Assembly (NCBI GenBank): GCA_028554755.1
Contig: JAPTOF010000012.1
Coordinates: forward strand, 762,501-826,500
DNA from: Cordia subcordata
Lineage: Eukaryota; Streptophyta; Magnoliopsida; Boraginales; Cordiaceae
Reading direction: 5' to 3'
Length of the DNA: 64,000 nt
Shown: positions 23,719 to 35,500 of the stretch, one piece after another
How positions within the stretch are numbered: position 1 is the stretch's first letter
Layout: each line of letters starts with the position of its first letter
The notes under the pieces: generated by a model
What the model saw: the letters and a program-made list of their open reading frames with translations, nothing else
Told to the model about the DNA's origin: nothing
The model's database searches: none
Program-made: the position numbers and the translations under genes

Positions 23719-24248
23719 TGTAAAGTTAAGCTATTTTGATGTTAATGAAACAAATCTTACTTGACCAAGAGTTGACAAGAACTTGGTAGAAAACAAATTT
23801 TATTGGACCAAAATTTGGCAAGAACTTGGTCACCAAGGAAACAAATTTCATTGGACCAAAAGTTGGCAAAAACTTGATCATCAGGCATGAAGGTTTCTCA
23901 TTCCTTGTGTATAAAAAGGGCTTGTGCTTTAGTGCTTGACATCCTAGAAAAATTAGATAGTTTTTCATTGTATACTCCTAATTAAGTTCTTTTCTTCTTG
24001 TTGTTTATTGAGTAGGAATTAGTTTTTCCTATCATAAGAGAGAGTAAAATTATTTTTTCTTATTTTAGAGAGAAGTATTGTATAATTCTTACATCATAGT
24101 GAATTCTTCGTTATTTACCGGTAATTTTTACCTCAATTTATTTGGGGGTTTTCAAGTAAAAATATTGGTGTCTCAATTATCCATTTTTCTCATTTCCTAT
24201 TTTAGCTGTGTGATCTTGCTTCGGCAACCCTATCATTCCACTGTCCCA
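23719..24248 (+). repeat. Left LTR of Copia element 1
   Basis: Starts TG; the PBS begins about 20 bp past the assigned end. About 530 bp, matching the right LTR once its inserted MITE is removed (about 531 bp). Confidence 0.8.
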
Positions 24249-24464
24249 CTGTCCTGCACTCTAATAGTGGTATCAGAGCCACGAGTTAAAGGAACTATTA
24301 CTATTCACACATTACTGTATACAATTACGGGTTATCACTATACACGGTACTGTTCACTTATATAGTACTATTCACAGTAAAATAGTGGGAGCAGGTTCAA
24401 TTCTAGGAGCTGATCGTTATCAACACTATGGCGGTGAAATACGAAATACGGGAGTAATTTTTTC

Positions 24465-27400
24465 ATATGGAAATTGAAGATGAAGGCCATTTTAAGGAAG
24501 ATAACTGTCTTGTGGTGATTGAAGGCAGACTAGTAAGGCAACTAATGACAACTGGAAAGAGATGGACGATGTTGCTGTAGCCAATTTGCATTTGGCATTG
24601 GCAGATTCAGTATTGTCGAGTGTTGAGAAGAAAAAGTCAGTAAAGGAAATATGGGATATGCTGACTAAACTGCACGAGGCCAAGTCACTTCACAATAAGA
24701 TCTTCTTGAAAATAAGACTTTATACTCTTCAAATGGGGAAAAGCACACTGGTTACAGAGTACATTAATACCTAAAATACGCTATTTTATCAACTCACCTC
24801 GTTGGGTCATAAAATAGCGGAGCTTGAATGCGTGGAGATCTTACTTCAAAGTCTACCTGACTTGTATGATCAACTCATCATCCACTACACTAACAATGTT
24901 CTCACAGACAGTCTAGTCTTTGATGATGTTATAGTCGCTACTTTGGAAGAGGAGTCCAGGTGTAAAAACAGGGAAGACAGACTGGGAAGTTCAAAGCAAG
25001 TAGAGGCACTAATGATGATGAAAGGTAAGCCAACGTAACATGGCTTGAGTAGGAGTAATAATCATGGTAGATCAAAATCAAGAAGTAGGAAAAATATCAA
25101 GTGCTACAATTGTGGCAAGAAAGGGTACGTAAAAAAGGATTGTTGGGGCAACAAGATAACTCCCGAGGTTACCAACACTCAGGGATGTATGGTGAGTACA
25201 TTCAGTGATGGAGACGTCTTATACAGCAAAGCAGTAACAATTTCTGAAGGAAGTAAAAAGCTTACTGCTGTATGGATAATATATTCAGGAATGATGTGGC
25301 ACATGACCTCTTGTCGAGAATAGTTCCACACATATGAACCATGCTCTGGAGGATCTGTGTATATGGGTAATGATCATGCCTTGGAGATTGGTAGAACTAG
25401 TACCATCAAAATAAAAATGTATGATGGTACAATTTGCACCATTCAAGGAGTACGACACATGAAAGGCTTGAAGAAGAATCTATTGTCTCTTGGACAATTG
25501 GATGACCTTGGTTGCAAGACCTATATTGAGAATGAGATTATGAAGGTCGTCAAAGGTGCACTTATAGTGATCAAGGCAGAAAACATTGCAGTAAATCTAA
25601 ACATGCTTCTAGGAGGTACATTGCAAGGGGCAGATGTATCTATTACATCAGCTAGCCAAAAAGAATCAATGATAATAAAGCATCGTATACTCGGCCAAGG
25701 AATGAGGTTTGAAGATTCTTTCGGACTATAATCTCTGACCTAGGCTCAAGTCGGTAAATTTACCTTTCTGTGAGTACTCTGTGATATCAACAAGCAGCAT
25801 AGATTGTCATTTGGAAGATCTACTATTAGAAGCAAATATATTCTGGACTTGATTTACTCAGACGTACAGGAATCACCAGTTTTATCTCTAGGAGAAGCAA
25901 AGTATCTTGTATCATTCATTGATGACTACTCTAGGAGATTGTGGGTGTATCCGATCAAGAACAAGTTAGATGTGTTTTCAGTATTCAAGAAGTACAAAGC
26001 ACAAGTGGAACTTGACTCTGGCAAAATGATAAAGTATTTGAGGACAAACAATGAAGGAGAATATACTGACGAGAATTTTTTGGCATTTTGCAAGTAAGAG
26101 GGTATTCAACGGCAGTTTACTGTCCCACATACCCCTCAGCAAAATAGAGTTGCAGAATGGATGAACAGAACTCTACTTGAAAGAACGAGAGCAATGTTGA
26201 AAACTACAGGTCTAGCCAAGTCATTTTGGGCTGAAGCAATCAGAACCGTCTATTACCTTATAAGCCAGTCACGGTCAACGACAATAGGGTTGAAGACGCC
26301 AATAGAGATGTGGACTGGTAAACTCATAAAATATTCCACCTTACATGTTTTCGGATGTCCTACATACGTGATGTATAGTTCCCAAGGAATAATGAAGATA
26401 GATTGGAAATCTAGGAAATGTGTATTCTTGGGGTATACTGATGGTGTTAAAAGGTATCGCTTAGAATCCCACTGACTACAAGGTTATCGTCAGTAGAGAT
26501 GTGATCTTTGCATAGAGTAAACTGCAAAATAGAGAAGATGACAACACTAGAAAGAAAACTACTGTAGTAGAAGTTGAAGATAAACCAGAACAAAGAGACA
26601 CTTCTTCTGAAGATGCATCAAAGCACGAGAGACAAGAACCAAATGAGGTCGAGGTTAAAGAAGTCCAACGTTCATCGCGTCAAACAACAAGATCTGCATG
26701 GCACTCCGATTATGTAATGGCAAGCAATACTGCATACTGTCTTCTAACGGAGGATGGAGAACCATCAACTTATCACAAGGCCATGAATAGCCCCGATGTT
26801 TTACTGTGGATGACAGCAATGTAAGAAGAAATCGAAGCCTTACATAAAAACAAGATGTAGGAGCTTGTTCCACTACTACCTGAAAGGAAAGCCATTGACA
26901 ACAAATGGGTCTATAAGATTAAATGAGATGAAATGATCAGGTGGAACGATACCGTGTGAGACTGGTGATGAAAGAATTTGCTCAAAAAGAAGGTATTGAC
27001 TTCAACGAGATATTTTCTCCGGTGGTTAGACTTACAACTGTCATAGTAGTCCTAGTTATATGTGCTATGTTCGACTTACATCTAGAACAGTTAGATTTAA
27101 AGACGGCTTTTCTTCATGGAGAACTTGAAGAAGAGGTTTATATGCTCCAACCAAAAGGATTTGCTGAGAAAAGAAAAGAAAACTTGGTTTGCAAGTTAAC
27201 CAAATCTTCGTATGGTTTAAAGTAGATGCCAAGGTGTTGGTGTAAGAGATTTGATTCCTTCATAATTAGCCTCTGGTACAACAAAATCAATACAGACCAT
27301 TGTACGTATTACAAGAGGTTTAGAAATGATGATTTCATTATTCCGTGGATAACATGCTAGTAGTAGGCCCACAAAGATTGTGTCTAAGAATTAGGCCCAC

Positions 27401-28334
27401 AAAGATTGTGTCTAAGAATTGAATGTACAATTGGCTAGGGAGTTCGACATAAAGGATTTGAGACCAGCGAACAAGATTTTAGGGATGCAAATTCACCGAG
27501 ACAGAAAAGGCAGAAAAGTATGGATTTCCTAGAAGAATAGTTTCAGAAAAATCTTGCAACACTGCAACATGCAAGATTGTAAGGAAATCTCAACCCCGTT
27601 TCTTGTCAACTACAAATTATCCTGAAATATGTGTCCTAGCAATGAAACGGAGAGGATAGAAATGTCTCAAGTACCATTTGCATCAGCAATGGAAAGTCTC
27701 CTATTTGCTATGATATGTACGAGACCAGATATTGCTCAAGCTGTTGGAACGGTCAATCGATTCATGGCGAATCCTGATAGAGAGCATTGGAACGCTATTA
27801 AGAGGACCTTGAGATACACAAAAGGAACGTTGGGATGTTGCATTATGTTATAGAGGATTAGAATTTACTGTTAAGGGCTATGTCGATTTAGATTTTGCAG
27901 GTGATTCTGATAAACGGAAGCTCACTATTGGCTATGTGTTTACACTTGCAGGAGGAGCGGTGAGCTAGGTATCTAGGCTACATATTGTTGTGGCACTTTC
28001 AAGAATAGAGGCCGAGTATATGGTAGGTAAACACACTTGTAAAGAAGCAATATGGATTCAAAGGTTAACGGAGAAGTTCGGGCAGAAAGAAGAGAAGATT
28101 CCCTTCTATTGTGACGGTCAGAATGCCTTGCACATTGCAAGGAATCCAGCCTTTTATTCCAGGACAAAGCACATAGGTGTTCAATATCAATTTGTTCGTG
28201 AAGTGGTGGAAGAAGGAAGTGTGGACATGCAGAAGATTCACATTAATGAGAACCTAGCAAATGCTATGACAAAGCCGATCAAGGTTGACAAGTTTGTTTG
28301 GAGTATATCCTCCTGTGGCCTAATCAAAATGTAA
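24465..28334 (+). pseudogene. Copia gag-pol polyprotein, decayed
   Basis: Gag with a zinc knuckle CYNCGKKGYVKKDC whose His is now Tyr; a protease region where the catalytic DSG reads YSG; an integrase core (FIDDYSRRLWVYPIKNK, then MNRTLLERTRAML); RT (QLDLKTAFLHGELEEEVYM, KSSYGLK); and an RNase H end (KHIGVQYQFVREVV). At least ten stops and some frameshifts break it. Several stops replace family-invariant Trp or Gln codons, so they arose by C-to-T or G-to-A change. A 28-bp exact tandem duplication lies at 27365-27420 in the RT/RNase H interval. Not functional. Confidence 0.9.
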
Positions 28335-28398
28335 GCAACATGAAAATGGCAAGTACGGAGAGATCGGACGAATCATCAAAGTAGTTTAAGTGGGAGAA

Positions 28399-29157
28399 TG
28401 TAAAGTTAAATTACTTTGGTGTCAAGGAAACAAATCTTATTGGACCAATAGTTGGCAATAACTTGGTCACCAAGGTAGCAAATCTTATTGGACCAAAATT
28501 TAGCAAGAACTTGGTCACTAAGGAAACAAATTTCATTGGACCAAAAGTTGGCAAAAACTTGATCATCAACCATGAAGATATCTCATTCCTTGACTATAAA
28601 AAGGGCTTGTGCTTTAGGGCCTGTTTGGATTGGTTTTTTTCAGGAAAAAACACTTTTTTTCCTAAAAAAGTTACATTAAATTTGCAATAACTATTTGATT
28701 TGGCTTCCAAAAAAGCTGAAACTCTGAAAAAAGCTCAAGTACAACTTTTTTTAGAAGCCAGAATGTTCAGCTTCTCCAAAAAAACTATTTTTCAAAAGCT
28801 GCTAAAAAAAGTGCTTTTGAAAAAAGGCCAATCCAAATGAGCCCTTAATGCTTCACATCCTAGAAACATTAAAGAGTTTTTCATTGTATACTCTTAATTA
28901 AGTTCTCTTCTTCTTGTTGTTTATTGAGTAGGAATTAGGTTTTCTTATCATAAGAGAGAATAAAATTGTTCTCTCCTTATTTTAGAGAAAAGTAGTGTAT
29001 AATTCTTACATCATAGTAAATCTTTGCCCGTGATTTTACCTCAATTTATTTGAGGGTTATCCATGTAAAAATCTTGGTGTCTCACTTTTCCATTTTTCTC
29101 ATTTCCTATTTTAGCTGTCTGATCTTGCTTCGGCAATCCTATTATTTCACTGTGCCA
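28399..29157 (+). repeat. Right LTR of Copia element 1, interrupted by a MITE
   Basis: Begins tgtaaagtta like the left LTR. The intact left copy reads gctttagtgctt where this copy is interrupted at 28617, giving a direct empty site. Confidence 0.85.
28614..28847. mobile_element. Tourist-like MITE inserted in Copia right LTR
   Basis: Element 28617-28844 (228 bp), ends GGGCCTGTTTGGATTGG and CCAATCCAAATGAGCCC, flanked by TTA on both sides (28614-28616 and 28845-28847). The left LTR of the same retrotransposon shows the uninserted site. TTA/TAA duplication and the GGGCC tip place it in the PIF/Harbinger-Tourist group. Confidence 0.92.
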
Positions 29158-30035
29158 CATCCCAACACCAAGTATCTTTGGCATATGAGTTTTCACAGAT
29201 TGAATGGAGTAATTAGATAACAGCTTGTTGTATTTAAAAATGTACGGTAAGGTATACATTTTCATTATATATATTTTTATTTATTTTTATTATTTAAAAT
29301 TAGTGTAAATTAATTCTGTTATTTATCACAAAGTGGTATATGGTTCTTTCAAATTTACATTTTAGTTTCATTATTTATATTTCATTTCAATTTTGGTTCT
29401 TTTTATTTTAAAAATAATGCAATTAGTCCCAATGTTGCTAAATGGTGGTGCAAATGGTCCCTTTGTTGTATTGATATGCAATAAATATTAAGGACCAAAC
29501 ATATAACTTTAAATTGAAAAAGACTAATTGCTTTATTCTTTGGCAAGGTTAAAGACCAGAAGTTTGAAATATTAGAGATCAAAATTAAATTATGTAAACA
29601 ACCAAAATAATTGTGTAATTTGTCCTTATTTAAAAATATTAAATTTACATTTATATTTTGTTATAAATATTGGATAATATGTGGTTTTTATTGAGCTTTT
29701 TTGTGGGGTCAATTATTTTATTATTGACTTTTTTCTTTCGAAAAAACACTTTTCAAATTACCAAAAGTTTGAAGAGTACAAAATGTTTATCCAACTTCAG
29801 CAGATAACAAAAGTAGTAACAAAAATTCTCCATCAATGAAGAAAGAATGTTAACAACCTAGTCAAATAGTAACTTGTCTGAACTACAGTTCTTTGTTACC
29901 CTATTGGCTGCATGATTTGCAGTTCTTTTAGTATACTAGAATTGCATGTAATTAATTCTTGCTGCAATCAATTTGATGTCTTCAATAATTAATTTGATGA
30001 TCCAAGGTGAATTCAAACCCAAAGAGATGATGATA
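29158..30035. other. AT-rich intergenic DNA, no gene seen
   Basis: No coding similarity or transposon ends were found. Confidence 0.4.
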
Positions 30036-30618
30036 GTATGGACTATAGATGGCAGTAGTACTTCACCCCGCTCCGCTCTATAGGAGTACCATAGGAGTAA
30101 GGAGGAGTTGTTGTAAAAAAACTCCTACAAGGGGTGGGGCGGTTTTGTTCCCTTAACCAGGTGTAGGGGCAGCGCAGGGAAGGGATTTGTCAACTCAACT
30201 CCACCCCACCCCACCCCGCTATATGTATATATTTGTTACTTCTAATATGTTTTTATATATTTTTAAAATAAATATTATATCATTTTGTATATATTTCTAA
30301 TATATTTTTATACATTTTAATATAAATTTTATATAATTAAAATATCTTTGGTTTAGTTGTAAAAGTTACTTATTTTTTTATATGTTATTATGTATTAGTA
30401 TCTTTTTGAAAAATTTTGATATCATTGATCTTATTGACCAATACTTCATAAGGTGATGCGAGTTTTTTTTCCCCCCAAAGAACAAGAATGGTAGTGTAGG
30501 AATTTACCTAATATATGTATATGATAAGAGTATAAATAGAAATTTTATTAACAGGTACAGAGTAGGAATAAATATGGCTCGCTTCTACTCCACCCCATTT
30601 GCCATTCCTAATATGGAT
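30036..30618. mobile_element. Old non-autonomous hAT-like element
   Basis: The ends (tatagatggcag... and ...tttgccattccta) are inverted-repeat-like, with polypurine/pyrimidine segments (caccccgctcc / ctccacccca) next to them. They are flanked by gtatggac (30036-30043) and atatggat (30611-30618), an 8-bp duplication with two transitions. No ORF inside. The call rests on weak ends. Confidence 0.5.
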
Positions 30619-30820
30619 TGTAGATGCATCACTCTCAATGATACAATTATCAATTCAACAATGCAGGCTTGATTAACCGCCAATGTTTCAACTTCAACGA
30701 CCGAGTTACAACAGATTTTCAAAGCTAAGCCTCCCAAGAATTTACCATTCCATTTGACTGAGTATAACAAGCGATACCTTGAGGTTATCCTTTGGCATAG
30801 TTTTCGTCATGAGACTATTC

Positions 30821-31049
30821 TTAGGGTCGGTTTGGAATTTTTTTGAAAAAGTTTATTTTAAAAAGTATATTTTTTGTAATAAATATTTAAATTGAATTTA
30901 AAAAGAAAAACTTGTAACTTTGGAAAAAAAAAAGAAAAACTCAATTTTATCTTTTTAGAAGTCAAAAATTTATTTATTAAAAAAATACTTTTCTCAAAAG
31001 TTTTAGAGAAAAACATTTTTGTGAAAGAACCCATCAAAACGAGCCTTTA
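30821..31049. mobile_element. Tourist-like MITE, diverged copy
   Basis: Element 30824-31046 (223 bp) with ends GGGTCGGTTTGGAA and AAAACGAGCCT, flanked by TTA (30821-30823 and 31047-31049). Poly-A/T-rich interior as in its relatives at 28617 and 54262. Confidence 0.7.
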
Positions 31050-31211
31050 ATAATAGTGTTTTTGAAAATCAACATACAATCTGATTAGTTTGTTATTTTT
31101 ATCACTCTTTTTGACGTGTAATCAACTTTCTTAAGTTTAATTATAACGTGAAGGTTTTAACGTTTCTTTTTACAAGTGATAAGAAAACTTGAACTAATGA
31201 ATCTTTTGTTG

Positions 31212-31246
<35 letters not shown>

Positions 31247-32099
31247 CATTTTATTTTAAAAACTTAATTTTTGAGAGAGGAAGGTCAACTAGTAACTAAT
31301 GAAACAATTAGGAAGCGCACAGAAGCGAGAATTATTAAAAAGGAGAGAGAAAGATAATTAAGTGTACATGATGATGGTGTAAAGATGGCAGCAAATAATT
31401 GTCAAATTACACAAATAAACAATTAATTTGTATTTCAAATCTGATTTTGGAATCAAGCTAGTTGTTTGATTAAAATTTACTCTTTTTTTTTACCTCATTT
31501 TTATTTTCTAGAATTAACGTTGTCAGACCATGAGGGTTTAATAAATCCAAGGTGTGCTTAGCATGTGATTTTAATTTTATTAGTTAAATTAAATAGAAAG
31601 AACTCAAACGATGGATCATTAATCTCATCAGATTATGGACTTTTGGGATGCTGGCCAGATTATAGAATATCAACATGGCGCAAATTTTACTAGCTCTTAC
31701 GTACAGAGCACTGTAGACCTTAGATAAAGTGAAAGACACGCGTTTAATAAAAAAAATTTGAAGCCTCTTATCTCGTTCTCTCTCTCTCACTTTCTTCCTC
31801 TTTCTTTTTTCTATTTCTCTCCAACAAAATCAAACCGTTTGATTTTAAATCTGGCTTTACTATCGCGATCATCATCTTTGCACAACCATAACAATAGTAT
31901 TCAATCTTTATGTCTATTTTGTTTCATCGTCGATGCGAGTTGGTGCTGCTATTCTCTTTCTCTATTTTTTTTTAGTTATTTCCTCAAATCTGTGGTGTTT
32001 GTCATGATGCTGGTGTGTAGTATGTGGTCGATATATATGAGTGAAAGGATGGAGAATTTAGTTGTCTAACAAATGATTTAAAATAATGAAAGAGTAAGT
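31050..32099. other. Intergenic DNA with TA microsatellite and CT-rich tract, no gene supported
   Basis: Includes a (TA)n run at 31215-31244 and a CT-rich tract near 31775-31820. A 103-codon open frame at 31758-32069 is low-complexity and has no recognisable domain. Confidence 0.45.
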
Positions 32100-33115
32100 G
32101 TTTGATGCTTTGGCTAAATCAAATTCGTCTATTCTTTGTATTAAAGTTTTGAACATATAACATAAGAATTTTGAACATATAGAATAATAGTTTTATATTA
32201 GGACTATTAATTGATCAGATAACACACTTATTCATTTTGAGCCAATAGTATATATGTTTTGAACATATAGACAATAGTTTTAAATTAGGATGATTAATTG
32301 ATCAGATAGACACTTATTCATTTTAAACCAATGATATCGACTTTGAATATATAGAACAATAGTTTTGAACTAGGACTGTTAATTGATTAGATAGCACACT
32401 TATTTATTTTGGACTAATAGTATATTAGTTTTGAACATATAAAACAATAGTTTTGAACACATATCAAATCTACTCGCGTATTTTTATCCATGGACATGCA
32501 TAAACTTTATCGGATTATAATTTTTATTTTGTGAATTTGCTTTTAAAATTTTGAACATGTAATATAAGAATTTTGAATATGTTTGCAGCTTCATATAAGA
32601 GTTTTGAACCTATAATATAAAAAATTTGAACTTATTATATATGAATTTTGAACATGCTTTATAAGCATGTAATATAAGAGTTTTAAACATATTTGCAATT
32701 TAATATAAGAGTTTTAAACCTATAATATAAGAATTTTGAACATGGTCTATGAACATGTAATATAAGAATTTTGAACATGTTTACAGCTTAATATAAGAGT
32801 TTTGAATTTATAGTATAAAAATTTTGAATGTATAATATAAGAATTTTGAACATGTTCTATGAGCATTTAATATGAGAATTTTGAACATAGAGTATAAAAT
32901 TTATGAGATTATAAATTTTATTTTGTGAACTTGCTTTTAAAATTTTGAACATGTGATATAAGAGTTCTGAGAATATAATATAAAAATTTTGAACATAGAG
33001 TATAATCTATGATATAATATAAAAGTTTTGAATATGTAATATAAGAGCTTTGAATATATTTGCAGTTTATTATAAGAGTTTTGAACCTATAATATAAAAA
33101 TTTTGAATACATGTA
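32100..33115. repeat. Imperfect minisatellite array built on a ttttgaacatataatataag unit
   Basis: About 1 kb composed of variants of (a/t)ttttgaacatgtaatataag. The first part (32180-32450) shows three copies of a roughly 90-bp unit containing taggac.attaattgatcagata.cacttattcatttt. The second part alternates 'gtttgcagcttaatataagag' and 'tttgaacctataatataa' units in a higher-order pattern. Not coding. Confidence 0.8.
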
Positions 33116-35329
33116 CTGTTACGTACTGTGTACATACTATTCACGCACAATACAGTATATAGTGCTCATGCGGAGTACTGAGCATACAATGCATAGTGTA
33201 GGTACTGTCAACATGGACTATTAATTAGTTGAGTAATGTTTAATAAGTAATTTTTCTTTTTTTACTTTTTGATAAAAAAATAAAATAAATTATCTTTTCT
33301 TTTTTGGTCAAAGTAAATTATCTTTTTTTGACATTTAGTTTATGGATTTTGGGGTGCTGGCCAATATATAGGATTTAACAGAAAAATCAATTCCTGCTAA
33401 ATACATGTTGTATTCAACCTTTGGCCTCCTTTGAACCACCAAAAAAAAAAAAAATGTACGGCAACCAAGACAAGATCCTTAAAAGCATATGTTAAGTATA
33501 TTGTTTTTTAGAGCCCATCTGGTTTTGCTTTGTCTTTTTTTTTTTAAAGCTACTTGTAAGCAATTGATATTTACAAATAGCTTTTGATACTTATAAGTAA
33601 ATAAAGAATAAACAAAAAAGTGTGTGAATAAAATGCACTTATAAGCTATTAACATAATTGATAAAAATGTGACTATAAGCAACATTTTTGTTAAAATAAC
33701 TAAAAAGACATTTCATTAGTAAATTTTTTTTATGTTTTTAAGGAATATAAATGTTTTTATATTTAGTCAACTCTTAGTATTTATAAGTAACTAAAAAAAG
33801 TTAGAAGAGTGGTGCTTTTAATGTTATTTTTAAGTTAATTTTATCTATTTACAAATAAAATTTACCAAATACATAAATTTTATTTTTTTAACTTATAAAA
33901 AAATTTGACCAGCTTATAATAAGGACTCCTAAACACTATTAATCTTTAAAGATTGGTTTTCAAAGGCTGCCTCACTAATCACTTTTAAAATTCAGACAAG
34001 TCTACTTTTTTTTTTTTAAGTTACTAGTGATAAACAACCTTTTTTTCCCCAAAAAATTCGACATAACGACCTTATTTTTAAGTAAACCAAATCATACCAC
34101 TTACTGGTGAGATCATGATCCTCAAATTTTATACCCAGAAATAAGTACGAATTACTTTCGAAGAGAGTTCCCATAGAAAAGAAAAAGAAAGCACATGATG
34201 TTTTAGGAATTAATATAAGTTTTTTTTTTGGTGAAATATTGGATATAACTATTTGTTTATTTTGATCAGGTGTAAGAGTTTGTCAATATTCAATAACTTT
34301 TTTTTTATTTACTTTGTCAATAAAAAGCATTCATTAACATTAAAATACAAGGGAACATAACATGACACAAAATAGGACAATACAAACATATAGGCTCACT
34401 ATCCTTAGCTGGAAAACGAAATTAAAACAAGTTTAAAACAACGGGCCAAAGCTAGACGCAAAGACACCAACAAACCACTCCAATAGCAACCACGTGCGGT
34501 GACTCCAGCATCATCCAAACTGAACAAAAATGGCCAACATCCATAGAATGACGAAAAAACAAACCTCGCCATCAGACTTCTTGACAGTCGAAGACACCAA
34601 GATAATAGCCACCAAAAGCTCGCCAAGGTCCAAAATTACAATTGACATTAAGTCAACCACCAAGAAGACACTATCAAAATTAAGAAAAGTGAGTAAAGCA
34701 GGAGTAACCAACCCGAATTACTTCTTCTTTTGGCCAAACAAATTCAGTTACTTCAAATGAACGCAAATGGACCATGGGAGTCAATTGACAATGTTTATGG
34801 TATCATTCGCAAGTCACTCAAAAGTAAGTTGTTTCACGCCAGACTTTTGTGATGCTGCCAAGTACCTAGAACCTTATAACATTGAACCAAAGGTGAGGCT
34901 CTTTGCTCTAATTAATATGCCAAAGACTCTTTGGTAACTTATATTACCAAATAAATTAATTTGCCAAATGATTGATTGGCACATATATATTTTAAGACTA
35001 TTGAAGAATTTCGTGCTTATTTTGAAATTATAAGGGAGTAACATGCACTTATGATAAACTGTAGAGAGTTCGGTGCAATTTACTTTTTATTTTATTAGTT
35101 TCATAGCATGATTTGTTTTAAGCCTTATATGAGGACCTTATATCATGGTCTTTTAAGTATATAGAGCAGTGTACACCTACTATTACGTGAATAGTACGTG
35201 CTACTGTTCGTCTACTGCTCACGCAATAATAAACTAAAAAAGAATTATTATGTCCACCCATATGCAATCAATTATTTGTTTAGTGAGTTTTATATATAAT
35301 CAAATATTCGTTCATTACCACACAAATAT
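33116..35329. other. AT-rich intergenic DNA, no gene seen
   Basis: Poly-A/T runs and short inverted strings only. A block at 34330-34760 is less AT-rich and reads like a degraded retroelement 3' part on the minus strand, but no domain can be named. Confidence 0.4.
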
Positions 35330-35500
35330 TTGTTCACTGACTTTCACATGCACACACACACATATTACGTATTTGTTCACTACCTCACAACTATTTGTTC
35401 ACTACCTTATAACTATTTGTTCATTACCCTATAATTATTTGTTCATTGAATTTCATATATACATCAAATATTTGTTCATTACCGTACAACTATTTGTTCA
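35330..35500 (+). repeat. 22-bp tandem repeat, ataactatttgttcattacc
   Basis: At least four near-identical 22-bp units in a row (about 35375-35460), with looser copies on both sides (from about 35290 and to about 35500). Non-coding. Confidence 0.8.

Larger units (their letters stand above)
23719..29157 (+). mobile_element. Ty1/Copia LTR retrotransposon, decayed
   Basis: LTRs at 23719-24248 and 28399-29157 both begin tgtaaagtta and share long blocks (for example ggaccaaaattt.gcaagaacttgg and gatcttgcttcggcaa). The primer-binding site tggtatcagagcc (24268-24280) matches initiator tRNA-Met. A polypurine tract (aagtgggagaa) precedes the right LTR. Gag, protease, integrase, RT and RNase H follow in Copia order. 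No clean 5-bp target duplication was found (acaat on the left is not repeated at the right), so the exact right end is uncertain. Confidence 0.9.

Noticed and set aside
23714..29162. 5-bp target duplication for Copia element 1
   Set aside because: acaat precedes the left LTR, but the sequence after the right LTR (tccca) does not match, so no duplication is claimed.
31758..32069. 103-codon open frame with hydrophobic C-terminus
   Set aside because: Ser/Phe-rich translation of a pyrimidine tract, no domain, and it runs into a minisatellite array.
33508..33930. Possible further Tourist-like MITE (gagcccatctggttttgc...)
   Set aside because: The two ends do not form a convincing inverted repeat and no 3-bp duplication was found.
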